Shown here: positions 46,248 to 55,728 of the stretch, piece after piece
Position numbering within the stretch: position 1 is the stretch's first letter
How the letters are laid out: every line of letters starts with the position of its first letter
Origin: RGIG8306 sp964426655
Lineage (GTDB): Bacteria; Bacillota; Clostridia; Lachnospirales; Lachnospiraceae
Assembly (NCBI GenBank): GCA_964426655.1
Contig: CAYRQT010000002.1
Coordinates: 1-64,000, forward strand
DNA length: 64,000 bases
Direction: 5' to 3'
Position numbers and translations under genes: made by a program
Notes under the pieces: model-generated
What the model was told of the DNA's origin: nothing
What the model saw: only the letters and a program-made list of their open reading frames with translations
Databases searched by the model: none

Positions 46248-47165
46248 ATGGAAGAATTAATTGCGCAGGTGCCTGTTCCCGATGTGGGGCAGCTCATCTG
46301 GATGTGCCTGGGAATGGCTCTTTGCATTGCCCTTTCCGTGGCCTGTACCTGGGGAATAAAGAGGTATTTTGGGGCACCTGTACTGCTTTTGCTGGCAGGC
46401 ATATTCCTGGCATATACCTGTTTTTATGTGGCATCCCCTCTGCTGTACATCCTGCTGTATCAGGCCCTTACGCTGGCCAGAGAAAACGGCATGGCGGAAC
46501 TGGTTGTGCAAACCAAGGGAATTTTGCTGATTATATACAGGGTCCTGGATGGAGCTGTAACGGTCCTGGTGCTGTATCTGATGTATCGATATGTGATTTT
46601 ACGGAGAAAAAAGCCAGCGGCAGGAGAGGCACTTATGATTGGGCTGGGCGTCAGCTTTTACAGGCTTTTCCTGTTCTTTCTGGTATTTTTATCAGATTAT
46701 ATGACAGCGGTGGCAGCTCGTGGAGGGCAGCTGGGTGAAATTTTGGCAGATATGGAAGAAGCAGAGGCGGCGGAGTGGATTAGCAGTGTAGTGGTTCGTA
46801 TGAGCCAGAATCCCGGAGATTATTTACGCAGTGTGCTGGAAATGGCGTTAAGCATTCTGCTTTTCACCTGTATATTCCTTGTGATTTATGGGGTACTGAT
46901 TCAAAAGGACGATTTTATGATTCTGGGCTTTGCAGCCCTTGCCTATGTGGGATATGGCATAGGCAGCGCAGCAGAGTCTCTGACGGGCTATTCAAATGAC
47001 TGGCTGTACCTGTTGGCAGAGGGAATTCTGGTAGCGCCTTTTATATATTGGTGCTTCCGTCACTATAAGGAAGATCTTTTGGCTGCATTAGAGAAACAAA
47101 AAGAAAATCAGAAGAGAATGACAGCTCAAAAAAAGAAGGGGACCTCTTTTCCCAAGTCCCGCTAA
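46248..47165 (+). CDS. Polytopic membrane protein, unknown function
   Basis: A 305-residue protein with about seven or eight hydrophobic helices, a more polar stretch in the middle (about 155-190, acidic) and a basic C-terminal tail rich in Lys and Gln. I see no catalytic motif; the HExxH or E/H patterns of CAAX or YhfC membrane proteases are absent. It has its own consensus promoter with a palindrome and its own terminator, so it is expressed alone. GGAG lies 8 bases before the ATG. Confidence 0.8.
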   Translation: MEELIAQVPVPDVGQLIWMCLGMALCIALSVACTWGIKRYFGAPVLLLLAGIFLAYTCFYVASPLLYILLYQALTLARENGMAELVVQTKGILLIIYRVLDGAVTVLVLYLMYRYVILRRKKPAAGEALMIGLGVSFYRLFLFFLVFLSDYMTAVAARGGQLGEILADMEEAEAAEWISSVVVRMSQNPGDYLRSVLEMALSILLFTCIFLVIYGVLIQKDDFMILGFAALAYVGYGIGSAAESLTGYSNDWLYLLAEGILVAPFIYWCFRHYKEDLLAALEKQKENQKRMTAQKKKGTSFPKSR

Positions 47166-47175
47166 GTTGTGAGTG

Positions 47176-47220
47176 GGGTGTGCAGCAGCGCTGAAAAGTG
47201 CTGCTGCACACCCTTTTTTT
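47176..47220 (+). terminator. Terminator after the membrane protein
   Basis: GGGTGTGCAGCAGC pairs with GCTGCTGCACACCC around a short loop, followed by seven or more Ts. Confidence 0.95.
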
Positions 47221-47567
47221 GAGGCGGATCAACAAATGGTGTCCAGTCGACATAACATAACCTGCCCTCTGTTTTCTGTATTCTGCAGTGGCAGAGGTTG
47301 CCTGCTGTACGGCCTTTGCAGAGATGCACAGAAGAATGGGAAGGGCAGACAAAGCAATCCATCCAGGGGCTGCCTAAAACGGCCCTTCCTTGACAGGGGG
47401 CATGTCATTTGGTACACTGAAAAACAGTGATGTCCGGGCTGCCTGCAATTTTCAAAAGGGAAACGCACATCAGAATGTACCTGGCGTTGAACAAAACAGA
47501 TGGAAAATCAAGGAGGAGAGTGCAGAAGTGTCCTGGCTCTTTCTCTGAATTTTATAAAGGATGAGGG
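47221..47567. other. Gene-free stretch of 347 bases
   Basis: The first ~170 bases hold nothing recognisable. A promoter lies at 47390-47418. The transcribed leader to 47567 contains a strong AAGGAGGAG site (47510-47518) that is too far from the next gene; a 29-codon frame (ATG 47475 to TGA 47562-47564) runs through it and ends 3 bases before the HAD start. Whether it is translated is unknown. Confidence 0.5.
47390..47429 (+). promoter_or_regulatory. Promoter with palindrome, HAD gene
   Basis: TTGACA (47390-47395), a 17-base spacer and TACACT (47413-47418). The perfect palindrome CACTG-AAAAA-CAGTG (47415-47429) covers the -10 box and likely start site, matching the copy at 46215. Confidence 0.8.
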
Positions 47568-48386
47568 ATGCAAAATAACAGTTTAAAAAGGAAAAAGCTT
47601 TTTCTCTTTGATATTGACGGGACCATTGCCCTGGAGGAAACCCTGCTGGAGGGCACAAAGGACCTGCTGGAATATATTCAGAACATTGGCGGAAAATCCC
47701 TGTACATTACCAATAATTCCACAAAAGGAAGAGAAGATTATGTGGGCAAGTTCTCCCGATGGAATATCCATACCGTACCGGAGGATTTTGTTACTGCCGG
47801 ATATCTTACCCAGCTGTATCTGCAGCAGCATCACGGACAGGATCTGCTATTTGTGGTAGGGACAGAATCTTTTGTCCGGGATTTGAGAAACTGTGGCCTT
47901 CAGGTGGTTACCAGCCTGCAGGATCATTCTCCGGAGGAAGTAGGGGCGGCTCTGGTGGGTTTTGACAGTGAGCTGGCCTACCATAAGATTTATGACCTGT
48001 GCCGTCTTTTATACACCCGGGATATCCCCTATTATGCCACGAACCCGGATCTGTGCTGTCCCACCGTGTTTGGCAGCATTCCGGATTGCGGGGCCATCTG
48101 TCTGATGGCGGAGCAGGCAGTTCATAAAAAACCCATGTTTCTTGGAAAGCCCAGCGTGGAAGTGACCCGGCTTTGTATGGAGAAAACTGGTTTTTCCAGA
48201 AATGAAACGCTGGTGGTAGGAGACAGGCTCTATACGGATATTGCCTGTGGGCTGGCAAACAAGATTGATACAGCATTGGTTCTGACAGGAGAAGCTACAG
48301 AAAAGGATCTGGAAGAAACGCCTTACAGGCCCACCTATGTGTTTCAGGATGTGGGGGCCTTGTATGAAGCCATCAAAAAAGAATAG
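47568..48386 (+). CDS. HAD-IIA family phosphatase (NagD-like)
   Basis: A 272-residue cytoplasmic phosphatase. Motif I is FDIDGTI (nucleophile D15, acid D17), followed by ITNNST, HKKPMFLGKPS and the C-terminal VVGDRLYTDIACG. The NagD/PhoN-like group hydrolyses nucleotides or sugar phosphates; the substrate is not readable. ATG 47568 has AAAGGA 7 bases upstream. Single gene under a palindrome-bearing promoter, ended by a terminator shared with deaD. Confidence 0.92.
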   Translation: MQNNSLKRKKLFLFDIDGTIALEETLLEGTKDLLEYIQNIGGKSLYITNNSTKGREDYVGKFSRWNIHTVPEDFVTAGYLTQLYLQQHHGQDLLFVVGTESFVRDLRNCGLQVVTSLQDHSPEEVGAALVGFDSELAYHKIYDLCRLLYTRDIPYYATNPDLCCPTVFGSIPDCGAICLMAEQAVHKKPMFLGKPSVEVTRLCMEKTGFSRNETLVVGDRLYTDIACGLANKIDTALVLTGEATEKDLEETPYRPTYVFQDVGALYEAIKKE

Positions 48387-48410
48387 CATATAAATAGAAT
48401 AGTATATAAA

Positions 48411-48446
48411 AGGAAGAGGCTGCTATAAAGCGGCCTCTTCCTTTTT
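48411..48446. terminator. Two-way terminator between HAD gene and DEAD-box helicase
   Basis: AGGAAGAGGC-TGC pairs with GCGGCCTCTTCCT; A-run before and T5 after. Confidence 0.9.
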
Positions 48447-48464
48447 GGGAGAGATTTCTATAAA

Positions 48465-50118
48465 TTATCGGGAAGCACGGGCAATCTCCACATGGATTTC
48501 CCGGCCTTTGATTTTTTTGTTGGTAAGGGACTTGAGAATAGGGGTCACTTTTCCCTGGGGCACGTCTACAAAGGAAAAATTGTCGTAGATGTCAATGGCA
48601 CCAATGCTTTTTCCCGCAATGCCGCTTTCGCCTGCGATGGCACCTACTAGATCTCCGGGGCGTACATTATCCCGTTTTCCCACACTGACAAACAGGCGAA
48701 CCATGCCCACCTCTGTCTTCCGATTCTGGTTCATGCGGGGACGGCCGGGGGTAAAACGGCTCTGCGTCCGCTGAGAGAAGTCATCTTCCAGACTTTCTGC
48801 ATCGGAAACGGCGGGGCCCATGGTAATGCGATAGAGTGCGGCCATCAGACGAATCTGAGACACTTCCTCCTCATACCGGGAAAGATTCTCCTGCAGAAGG
48901 GCTTCCACATCTTCCAGATCTTCCTTTTCCAGCGTCTCATCGATCTGCCGGAAGAAGAGAGCCATCTTATTGGAAAGCACATCCTTTTCACGGGGAAGCG
49001 GCCGGTTTTCAATTTTTGTTTTGCAGAAGCTCTGGATGCTGTAAAGCTGTGACATGTCCCTGCGGGTAACAAGGGACTGCGCAATNNNNNNNNNNGGGGG
49101 CGGTGGGGGGGGGGGGGGGCCGGCCTGTACGGCCGATACGGTGTACATAGTATTCGCAATCCTGAGGAAGATCATAATTGAATACAGCATCAATATCGTC
49201 CACGTCAATGCCTCGGGCGGCCACATCCGTAGCCACCAGGAACTGCACCTGTCCGGTACGGAACTGTCCCATGACATGATCCCTCTGCTGCTGCTTCAAA
49301 TCACCGTGGAGTCCGTCTGCGGAATAGCCTCTGGTGCGTAAAAAGGAACAAAGCTCATCCACCTGCCGTTTGGTGTTGCAAAAAATCATGGAGTGCCGGG
49401 GATTGGCAGCGTCAATCAGACGGGCCAGAGCCTCATTCTTTTTGTCCGGGCGAATGGAATAATAATACTGGGAAATGTTGGAAACCGTCAGTTCCTTACG
49501 GGTGATTCTGATGATAGCAGGTTCCCGCATATAGGTGCGGGCAATTTCCATAATAGCGGGGGCAATGGTTGCGGAATACATGATGGTCTGCCGGTCCTCA
49601 GGGACACCGGCCAGAATCGTTTCAATATCTTCCCGAAAGCCCATGTTCAGCATCTCGTCAGCCTCATCCAGAGCAATCATACGAAGATGCTCCAGATTCA
49701 ATGTTCCACGACGCATATGGTCCATCACACGTCCGGGTGTGCCCACCACAATCTGTACGCCCATACGGAGAGGGCGAATCTGGCGATAGATTTCCTGGCC
49801 GCCGTAAATGGGAAGAATACGGATACCGGACATATACTTGGCCAGTTTATGAAGTTCATCGCTGATCTGAATGGCCAGTTCACGGGTTGGACAGAGAATC
49901 AGTGCCTGGACATGCTTGCTGCGGGCATCAACGTTCTCAAGCAAAGGAATGCCAAAGGCAGCGGTTTTTCCGGTGCCGGTCTGGGCCTGACCCACCAGGT
50001 CCTGGCCCTGCATGACGATGGGGATGGACTGCTCCTGAATGGGCGTCGCTTCTTCAAAGCCCATATCTGCAACAGCATGCTGCAGGGGCTCTTTCATATC
50101 TAGTTCATTAAATTTCAA
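48465..50118 (-). CDS. DEAD-box RNA helicase with DbpA-type C-domain, cut by a gap
   Basis: An ATP-dependent RNA helicase of the CshA/DeaD type. Motifs in order: Q motif ATPIQEQSIP, AQTGTGKT, PTRELAIQ, GTPGRVMD, DEAD, SAT, ARGIDV, HRIGRTGR. After HRIGRTGR a poly-C stretch and ten Ns break the coding sequence; the protein resumes at IAQSLVTRRDMSQ and ends with a DbpA-like RNA-binding domain (FVSVGKRDNVRPGDLVGAI). About five residues are expected across the gap, fewer than the 36 bases shown. TTG 50118 is chosen as start because it matches the family N-terminus LKFNELDM and follows AAAGGAA. It likely helps ribosome assembly or cold adaptation. Confidence 0.9.
49086..49121. other. Scaffold gap with poly-G artefact
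   Basis: Ten Ns (49086-49095) are followed by an almost pure G run to about 49119, in the middle of a conserved helicase motif region. Runs like this are typical of two-colour sequencing without signal. Confidence 0.9.
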
Positions 50119-50218
50119 GGGGGTTTCCTTTCTGAAGAGCGAACAGAAGCCACAGGAAAACAGAGAATGCTTCACCTCGCTCGTGACATGAGTAGATCAT
50201 CTGGTTTTATTCCCGGTT

Positions 50219-50247
50219 ACTATAGCAAAGTTAAGAACTTCGGTCAA
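50219..50247 (-). promoter_or_regulatory. Helicase promoter
   Basis: Minus-strand TTGACC (50242-50247), a 17-base spacer and TATAGT (50219-50224), leaving a leader of about 95 nucleotides. Confidence 0.8.
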
Positions 50248-50376
50248 TTGACGATATATAGAAAGATTGAGGCAAAATGAGACATCTGTCGTCGATACTG
50301 CTAAAAAGCCGGAAAATAAGTGCTTTTTCTGCATGGAAAGTGTAAGAAATACGTAATCCATTTCCGGCAGAGTATT

Positions 50377-50385
50377 TGATATAAT
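50377..50385 (+). promoter_or_regulatory. Extended -10 promoter of the NfeD-flotillin operon
   Basis: TGA-TATAAT (50377-50385), 24 bases before the NfeD-like gene. The -35 region is weak, as usual for extended -10 promoters. Confidence 0.7.
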
Positions 50386-50408
50386 ACAAGAAAAGGCGTG
50401 GAGGCATC

Positions 50409-51020
50409 ATGGAAAAGGTATATATGCTGTGTCTGGGACTTGGCATCGGCATTCCGCTTGCAGGGCTGGTGCTGGACGGAATTTTTGACGGATTATTTGA
50501 TTTATTGGACATCTGGGAAGGCTTTGACCTGGCCCCTCATACCGGATGGGGGCACGGGGCCATCTGCCTGCTTCCCTTGTCCATGCTGTCCATTTGCGGG
50601 GGACTTTTGTTTTTTGGGGCATCCGGCCTTCTGCTGCCGGCAGGCTGGAATGCCAGGGGTATTTTCGGACTCTCCCTGGTCATCGGCTATCTGGCAGCCT
50701 TGGGTTTTCAGAATATCATTATCCGGCTGCGCCGGGTGGAAAACACCACCCTGTCCACAGAGCAATTACTGCTATTTGACGCAAAAGTCATTCACAAGAT
50801 CCAGCCAAATGGCTTTGGAGCAATCAGTGTCAGTACCTTTGACGGCATTACCACCAGCTATCCGGCCAAGGCAGCCCAGCCGGACTGGGGCATTCCACAG
50901 GATGTACTTGTCCGGATTGTCCGTTTCGATGGAAATGTGGCCATTGTAGAAGAAAAAAGCAAATCCCGCTGGTATGAGGAACAGGAACGGCTGGAAAAAG
51001 GAAAAGGAGAAGAGAAATGA
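50409..51020 (+). CDS. NfeD-like membrane protein, flotillin partner (YuaF type)
   Basis: A 203-residue protein with three hydrophobic helices (about 4-24, 52-77, 82-103) followed by a soluble beta-rich domain (about 118-185) compatible with the OB fold of NfeD/YuaF proteins. In Bacillus such proteins are co-encoded with flotillin and help arrange it in membrane domains. Sequence similarity alone is weak; the call relies on topology and the 4-base overlap with the flotillin gene. Confidence 0.75.
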   Translation: MEKVYMLCLGLGIGIPLAGLVLDGIFDGLFDLLDIWEGFDLAPHTGWGHGAICLLPLSMLSICGGLLFFGASGLLLPAGWNARGIFGLSLVIGYLAALGFQNIIIRLRRVENTTLSTEQLLLFDAKVIHKIQPNGFGAISVSTFDGITTSYPAKAAQPDWGIPQDVLVRIVRFDGNVAIVEEKSKSRWYEEQERLEKGKGEEK

Positions 51021-52645
51021 ATTGGATTACAGGAATAGGTGATTACCTGAATGGAACAGGTATAGTGGTATTGCTGGTCATTTTGGGGGTCGTGGTGCTG
51101 CTAAGCGTCATTTTGTCCATGTGGAAAAAAGTGCCCCAGGATAAGGCAGCGGTGGTTACCGGCTTAAAAAAGAGAATTATCACCGGCGGCGGAGGAGTGG
51201 TCATTCCGGTCTTTGAACGAATTGATTACATTTCTCTTGGCAATCTGCAGCTGGATGTCATGACGGAAGAAAGCATGTCCAGCCAGGGTGTGCCCATTGC
51301 AGTGGTAGGTACGGCAGTCATAAAGGTGAAAAACGAACAGATGGCAATTTATAACGCCATTGAGCAATTTACTGGAAGAAATGAGAAAGAAATTGAGCTT
51401 TCCATTCGCAATACTGCCAACAGTGTTCTGGAAGGAAAACTCAGAGAAATTGTATCCACCATGAGCGTGGAGGAGATTTACAGGGACCGGGAAACTTTTT
51501 CTGCTAAAGTTCAGGAAGTGGTGGGTACTGAGCTGATGGAAATGGGGCTGGAAGTAAAGGTCTTTACCATCAAGGACATCAATGACACCAATGGATACAT
51601 TCAGGCCCTGGGCGTGAAACAAATTGCAGAAAAGAAAAAAGATGCGGAAATTGCCAAGGCAGAGGCCAGTCGGGAAACGGAGGTAGAGACTTCCAAAGCC
51701 CGCAGGGCGGGACAAACAGCCAGACTGGAAGCTGAGACACAGATTGCAGAGGCAGAAAAAGCAAAATCCGTACAGGAAGCGGCCTACATGCAGGAACAGC
51801 AGGCAGCAAAAGCCAAAGCAGATGCAGCCTATGAAATTCAGAAGAACATCACCAATAAGGAAGTGGTATCTGCCACCATGGATGCGGAGCTTTTGCGGCA
51901 GGAGCGGCAAAAAGACATAGAAGCAGCGCAGGTTCAGATTGAAATTACGAAAGAGCAAAAGAACATTGAACTGGCCCAAAAGCAGGCGGAGCGGCGCAAG
52001 GAAAGCCTGAGAGCAGAGGTGGTGGAGCCAGCTATTGCTGAAAAGGCAAGACAGCAGACCATGGCGGATGCTGAAAAATATCGTCGCATTGCGGAGGCCG
52101 AAGCAGAAGCTGAGGCTAAGAAGGTATATGCTCAGGCAGAAGCGGAAGCGGCCCGGATCCGGGCAGAGGCAGAGGCGCAGGCTGCAAAGACCACAGGCCT
52201 TGCAGAGGCGGCGGTCATCTCACAAAAGGGACTTGCGGAGGCAGAGGCAATTCGGGCAAAAGGTATGGCAGAAGCAGAAGCTATGGAGAAAAAGGCAGAG
52301 GCATATCAGAAGTACAGTGGTGCGGCTGTAGCGGAAATGCTGATCCATGTTCTTCCCGAGGTAGCTGGAAAAATTGCAGAACCTTTGGCACAAATCGATA
52401 AGATTCTGATTATGGACGGAGGAAAAGGAGATGGCAATGCTGTAGGAAGCGTTGCCGGAAATGTGACCGGCGTTATGGCGCAGGTATTTGAATCCATGAA
52501 GGAAGTGACCGGCGTGGACCTGGGGGACCTGGTGAAAGCAAAAGGATATGATGCACAGGTAAACCGTAATATTCATGTGACCGGTGCAGAAAATTTAACG
52601 GATGGACAGACCGCAGCCGTGGTGGCTGCAGCTGCAAAAGAATAG
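51017..52645 (+). CDS. floT: Flotillin family protein
   Basis: A 542-residue membrane scaffold of the SPFH/flotillin family, which organises functional membrane microdomains. An N-terminal helix (about 16-37) is followed by the SPFH domain (KAAVVTGLKKRIITGGGG to about 205) and a long coiled coil (about 205-435) rich in Glu-Ala repeats (AEAEAEAKK). The C-terminal segment (MAQVFESMKEVTGVDLGDL) is typical of bacterial flotillins. Its ATG overlaps the NfeD-like stop, and a terminator follows. Confidence 0.95.
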   Translation: MNWITGIGDYLNGTGIVVLLVILGVVVLLSVILSMWKKVPQDKAAVVTGLKKRIITGGGGVVIPVFERIDYISLGNLQLDVMTEESMSSQGVPIAVVGTAVIKVKNEQMAIYNAIEQFTGRNEKEIELSIRNTANSVLEGKLREIVSTMSVEEIYRDRETFSAKVQEVVGTELMEMGLEVKVFTIKDINDTNGYIQALGVKQIAEKKKDAEIAKAEASRETEVETSKARRAGQTARLEAETQIAEAEKAKSVQEAAYMQEQQAAKAKADAAYEIQKNITNKEVVSATMDAELLRQERQKDIEAAQVQIEITKEQKNIELAQKQAERRKESLRAEVVEPAIAEKARQQTMADAEKYRRIAEAEAEAEAKKVYAQAEAEAARIRAEAEAQAAKTTGLAEAAVISQKGLAEAEAIRAKGMAEAEAMEKKAEAYQKYSGAAVAEMLIHVLPEVAGKIAEPLAQIDKILIMDGGKGDGNAVGSVAGNVTGVMAQVFESMKEVTGVDLGDLVKAKGYDAQVNRNIHVTGAENLTDGQTAAVVAAAAKE

Positions 52646-52660
52646 CAAACAACTGCCTGT

Positions 52661-52707
52661 AAAAAAAGGGCCTCTGTTCCAATGTTGGAAAGAGGTCCCT
52701 CTTTTTG
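52661..52707. terminator. Two-way terminator after flotillin
   Basis: GGGCCTCTGTTCC pairs with GGAAAGAGGTCCC (two mismatches), with an A7 run before and a T5 run after. It also ends the reverse methyltransferase gene. Confidence 0.88.
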
Positions 52708-52719
52708 TTTACCTCCATA

Positions 52720-53913
52720 TCAGGGGGCTTTTGAAGGGAAAGCGGGAGGACAGGGATTGAGTTTTTGCAGAGTGGTTTCCACCTGCAGGAAAGAACACAA
52801 CCGGTTCAGCTCCTCCGGGTCTTTTTGAAATCCGGGCTGGCGAATGGCCCTTAGTAAAATATTCTTGGGCGTGTGTTCCATGTCAATAAATTCTATGACC
52901 TGGGTCTTATACCCTTTGGTTTCCAGGTAGGCGGCACGAATACCATCTGTACAGAGGGCAGAAATGCGTTCTTTCAGCAATCCGTGTTTCAGCAGCGGCC
53001 ACAGCAGCGGCTGTTCAATTTGTCGGTTGACCTCATGCTGGCAGCAGGGAACGCTTAGAATGACCTGCGCCCCCCAGGTGATGGCTTTGGCCAGGGCGTA
53101 GTCTGTGGCAGTGTCACAGGCATGGAGGGAGACGACCAGATCCACTGTCTGATGTCCCATATAATGGGCAATGTCTCCCTGCAAAAAGGTGAGCCCCTCG
53201 CACTGTAGTTTTTCGGCCAGGGTCCTGCATCGGGAAATCACATCCGTCTTCAGGTCCAACCCCACAATTTCCACCTGCATACCGGATTTTTCTTTCAGAA
53301 AATAGTGGATGGCGAACGTCAGATAGGATTTTCCGCAGCCAAAGTCCAGAATGGTCAGAGGACGCAGCTGATGGCCCTTTTCATCCGAGACGGCCTTTTG
53401 CAGCACAGGAAGCACATCCCGGATAAATTCCAGAAAACGGTTAATCTGTCAAAATTTATCATATTTTGGAGCAAGGACTTTCCCTTCCGGAGACATGATG
53501 CCAAGAGATACCAGGAAGGGGACTGGTGTGCCCTCCTCCAGAATATACTGTTTGGATCGATTATGGCTTCGGGGATCTGGAGGCGTCATCAGAGGCGCTT
53601 TTTTTCGGGAAATGGTGATTTTCCCTTTTTTGCTGATGCGAATGTGGTAAAAAGTATCAGCGGTCTGTAATTCTGCCTGACAAAAACTTTCCCTTAGCTG
53701 TGCACCCACATAAGCATAAACCTGTGCCTGAGAAAGGTTCTGGTGAAATACCTGGTTATTTTTAAATGATTCAGCCTGGTACATGGCAGAATTGCGAAGG
53801 GTGATGGGGAGAATGCGTATTTTGCTGATGTTTCCATTACGGGGATCACTCAGGACAGCCCGTTGCAAAGGTACATGGTCGATGGAGGACAGCAGCGTTT
53901 CATATTCGTTCAT
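52720..53913 (-). pseudogene. SAM-dependent methyltransferase with an in-frame TGA
   Basis: Two adjacent open frames are one gene of 397 codons. The N-terminal part (53913-53452) starts MNEYETLLSSID with GAGAGGTG upstream and ends KYDKF. TGA 53451-53449 interrupts it, and the same frame continues QINRFLEFIRDVLP into the SAM-binding domain (TILDFGCGKSYL, VDLVVSLHACDT, SVPCCQHEVN). Relatives run straight through this point, usually with Arg before QINRF, so a CGA to TGA change would explain it. As read, only the second half from an internal GTG or ATG near 53415 would be made. The substrate is unknown; the second half resembles RNA or protein methyltransferases of Firmicutes. Confidence 0.85.
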
Positions 53914-53930
53914 GGAGACACCTCTCTTTG

Positions 53931-53959
53931 TTGCATTTATCTTTACATTAGAGTAAAAT
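53931..53959 (+). promoter_or_regulatory. Promoter of the PHP gene
   Basis: TTGCAT (53931-53936), a 17-base spacer and TAAAAT (53954-53959). Confidence 0.75.
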
Positions 53960-53994
53960 GACCCTAAAGTCAACGAGCAGAAAGAGGCAAAAAA

Positions 53995-54828
53995 ATGGAA
54001 CAAATTGATCTGCATGTACATTCCACTGCATCCGATGGGACTCTGTCCCCCCGGGAGGTGGTGGATCTGGCCCTAAAAACAGGTCTGAAAGCCATAGCCT
54101 TAACGGATCATGACACGGTGGAAGGGCTGAAAGAAGCTATACCCTATGCCAGAGAAAAAGGCTTGCTCCTGATCCCCGGGATAGAGGTGTCGGCGGTGTA
54201 TCATCAGCAGGAGGTGCACATCCTGGGACTGCAGCTGCAGCCGTCTTCGCCGGCCTTTCTTGCCCATATTCAAAAAATGCAGCAGACCAGAACAGAGCGG
54301 AATCTCCAGATCATTGCCCGTATGCAAAAGGGGGGCATTGCCATTTCTCCGGAAATGATGAGGGAAAAGTTTGGCCCGGCCATTCTCACAAGGGCACATT
54401 TTGCCAGATTCCTGCTGGATGAGGGCTATGTAGGGTCAGTAAAGGAGGCTTTTGACCGGTATATGGGTGTGGGGTGCCCCTTTTATCTGCCTAAGGCAGA
54501 AGTTAGCCCCGGAGAAGCTTTGGAGCTGATCAGAGAAGGGGCAGGGAAAAGCGTGCTGGCCCATCCCCTTTTGTACCATCTGGCTCCCACAGAACTGGAG
54601 GCACTGGTAGTGGTGCTTCAGGAGCAGGGCCTTTGGGGACTGGAAGTGTATTACAGCAGTCATACTCAAAGTGATGTCAGATACCTGACACAGCTGGCCA
54701 GGCGACATGGGCTGGAGATGACAGGAGGATCAGATTTTCATGGCAGCAATAAGCCTGCCATTGCACTGGGGACAGGGTATGGCAGACTGTTGGTTCCCGA
54801 AGCACTTCTGGAACCTTTATTGAAATAA
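53995..54828 (+). CDS. PHP-domain phosphoesterase (RNase AM / YciV-like)
   Basis: A 277-residue metal-dependent phosphoesterase. PHP metal motifs are in order: DLHVHSTASDG (5-15), LTDHDTVEG, GIEVSAVY, VLAHPLLYH and GGSDFHGSNKP. This length and set match proteins acting on 3',5'-nucleoside bisphosphates or 5'-trimming of RNA. GAGG precedes the ATG. It starts a group of same-strand genes leading to NAD synthase, though the next gene has its own promoter. Confidence 0.92.
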   Translation: MEQIDLHVHSTASDGTLSPREVVDLALKTGLKAIALTDHDTVEGLKEAIPYAREKGLLLIPGIEVSAVYHQQEVHILGLQLQPSSPAFLAHIQKMQQTRTERNLQIIARMQKGGIAISPEMMREKFGPAILTRAHFARFLLDEGYVGSVKEAFDRYMGVGCPFYLPKAEVSPGEALELIREGAGKSVLAHPLLYHLAPTELEALVVVLQEQGLWGLEVYYSSHTQSDVRYLTQLARRHGLEMTGGSDFHGSNKPAIALGTGYGRLLVPEALLEPLLK

Positions 54829-54840
54829 AACCCGGGCTAT

Positions 54841-54868
54841 TTGCAAGGCGGCGCGGATATGATATACT
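54841..54868 (+). promoter_or_regulatory. Promoter of the Cof-type HAD gene
   Basis: TTGCAA (54841-54846), a 16-base spacer and TATACT (54863-54868) with an extended TG. Confidence 0.75.
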
Positions 54869-54903
54869 AGACCGCAAATGCAAAAGAAAAGGAGTCCGGC
54901 AAC

Positions 54904-55710
54904 ATGAAATATCCCTTACTGGCGTTAGATCTGGACGGAACTTTGACCAATTCTCAAAAAGAAATTTCATCCCGTACATACAGAGCCCTGATGCATTATC
55001 AAAAGCAGGGCGGAAGGATCATCCTGGCATCCGGAAGGCCCGCCTTCGGGGTGGAACCTCTGGCAGATGACCTGCAGCTTGAGCGTTACAATGGATATGT
55101 TCTATCATATAATGGTGCACTGGTACAGCATGTTGCCTCAGGGGAGATTGTTTTTTCCAGGCAGATTCCTGCGGGTGCACTGGAGCAGGTGTGGAAAAGT
55201 GCAAAAGAGCTGCATTTGCCCCTTCTCACGCATGAAAACAATGTGGTACTGACAGAAGAACCTGACAATTTCTATATCCGAAAAGAGGCGGCCATCAACC
55301 ACATGCAGGTCACAGGGGTGAATTCCCTGCAGGAACGGGTGGATTTTCCTGTATACAAATGTATTGGTGTGGGAGATCCGGATGAGTTGGCTGGTAAAGA
55401 GGCCGGCATGCGGCAAATGCTGGGGGAGGCCTTTAGTGTATATCGTTCAGAGCCTTTTTTTCTGGAAATTATGCGGGATGGAGTGGATAAAGCCCGGTCC
55501 CTTCTTCGCCTGCTGGAGCATCTGCACTGTACACCGGAAGACTTATGTGCCTGCGGAGATGGCTACAATGACATCTCCATGGTACGCCTGGCAGGATTGG
55601 GGGTGGCCATGCAAAATGGCAATGCCCGGATTAAAGAAATTGCCGATTATATTACCTGTTCAAATGATGAGGATGGCATTGCCCATTTGCTGGAGGCGTG
55701 TATCCTTTAA
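54904..55710 (+). CDS. Cof-type HAD-IIB hydrolase
   Basis: A 268-residue sugar- or cofactor-phosphate phosphatase of the Cof/YidA type. Motif I is ALDLDGTL (D9, D11); the large C2 cap spans about 85-190; the C-terminal block CACGDGYNDISMV binds magnesium. Substrates of this group are broad. AAAAGGAG lies 8 bases before the ATG. Followed after 18 bases by nadE. Confidence 0.93.
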   Translation: MKYPLLALDLDGTLTNSQKEISSRTYRALMHYQKQGGRIILASGRPAFGVEPLADDLQLERYNGYVLSYNGALVQHVASGEIVFSRQIPAGALEQVWKSAKELHLPLLTHENNVVLTEEPDNFYIRKEAAINHMQVTGVNSLQERVDFPVYKCIGVGDPDELAGKEAGMRQMLGEAFSVYRSEPFFLEIMRDGVDKARSLLRLLEHLHCTPEDLCACGDGYNDISMVRLAGLGVAMQNGNARIKEIADYITCSNDEDGIAHLLEACIL

Positions 55711-55728
55711 AGGAAAGGAGCCTTTCCA

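Noticed and set aside
47430..47567. Riboswitch in the HAD leader
   Set aside because: No recognisable aptamer core or terminator/antiterminator pair.
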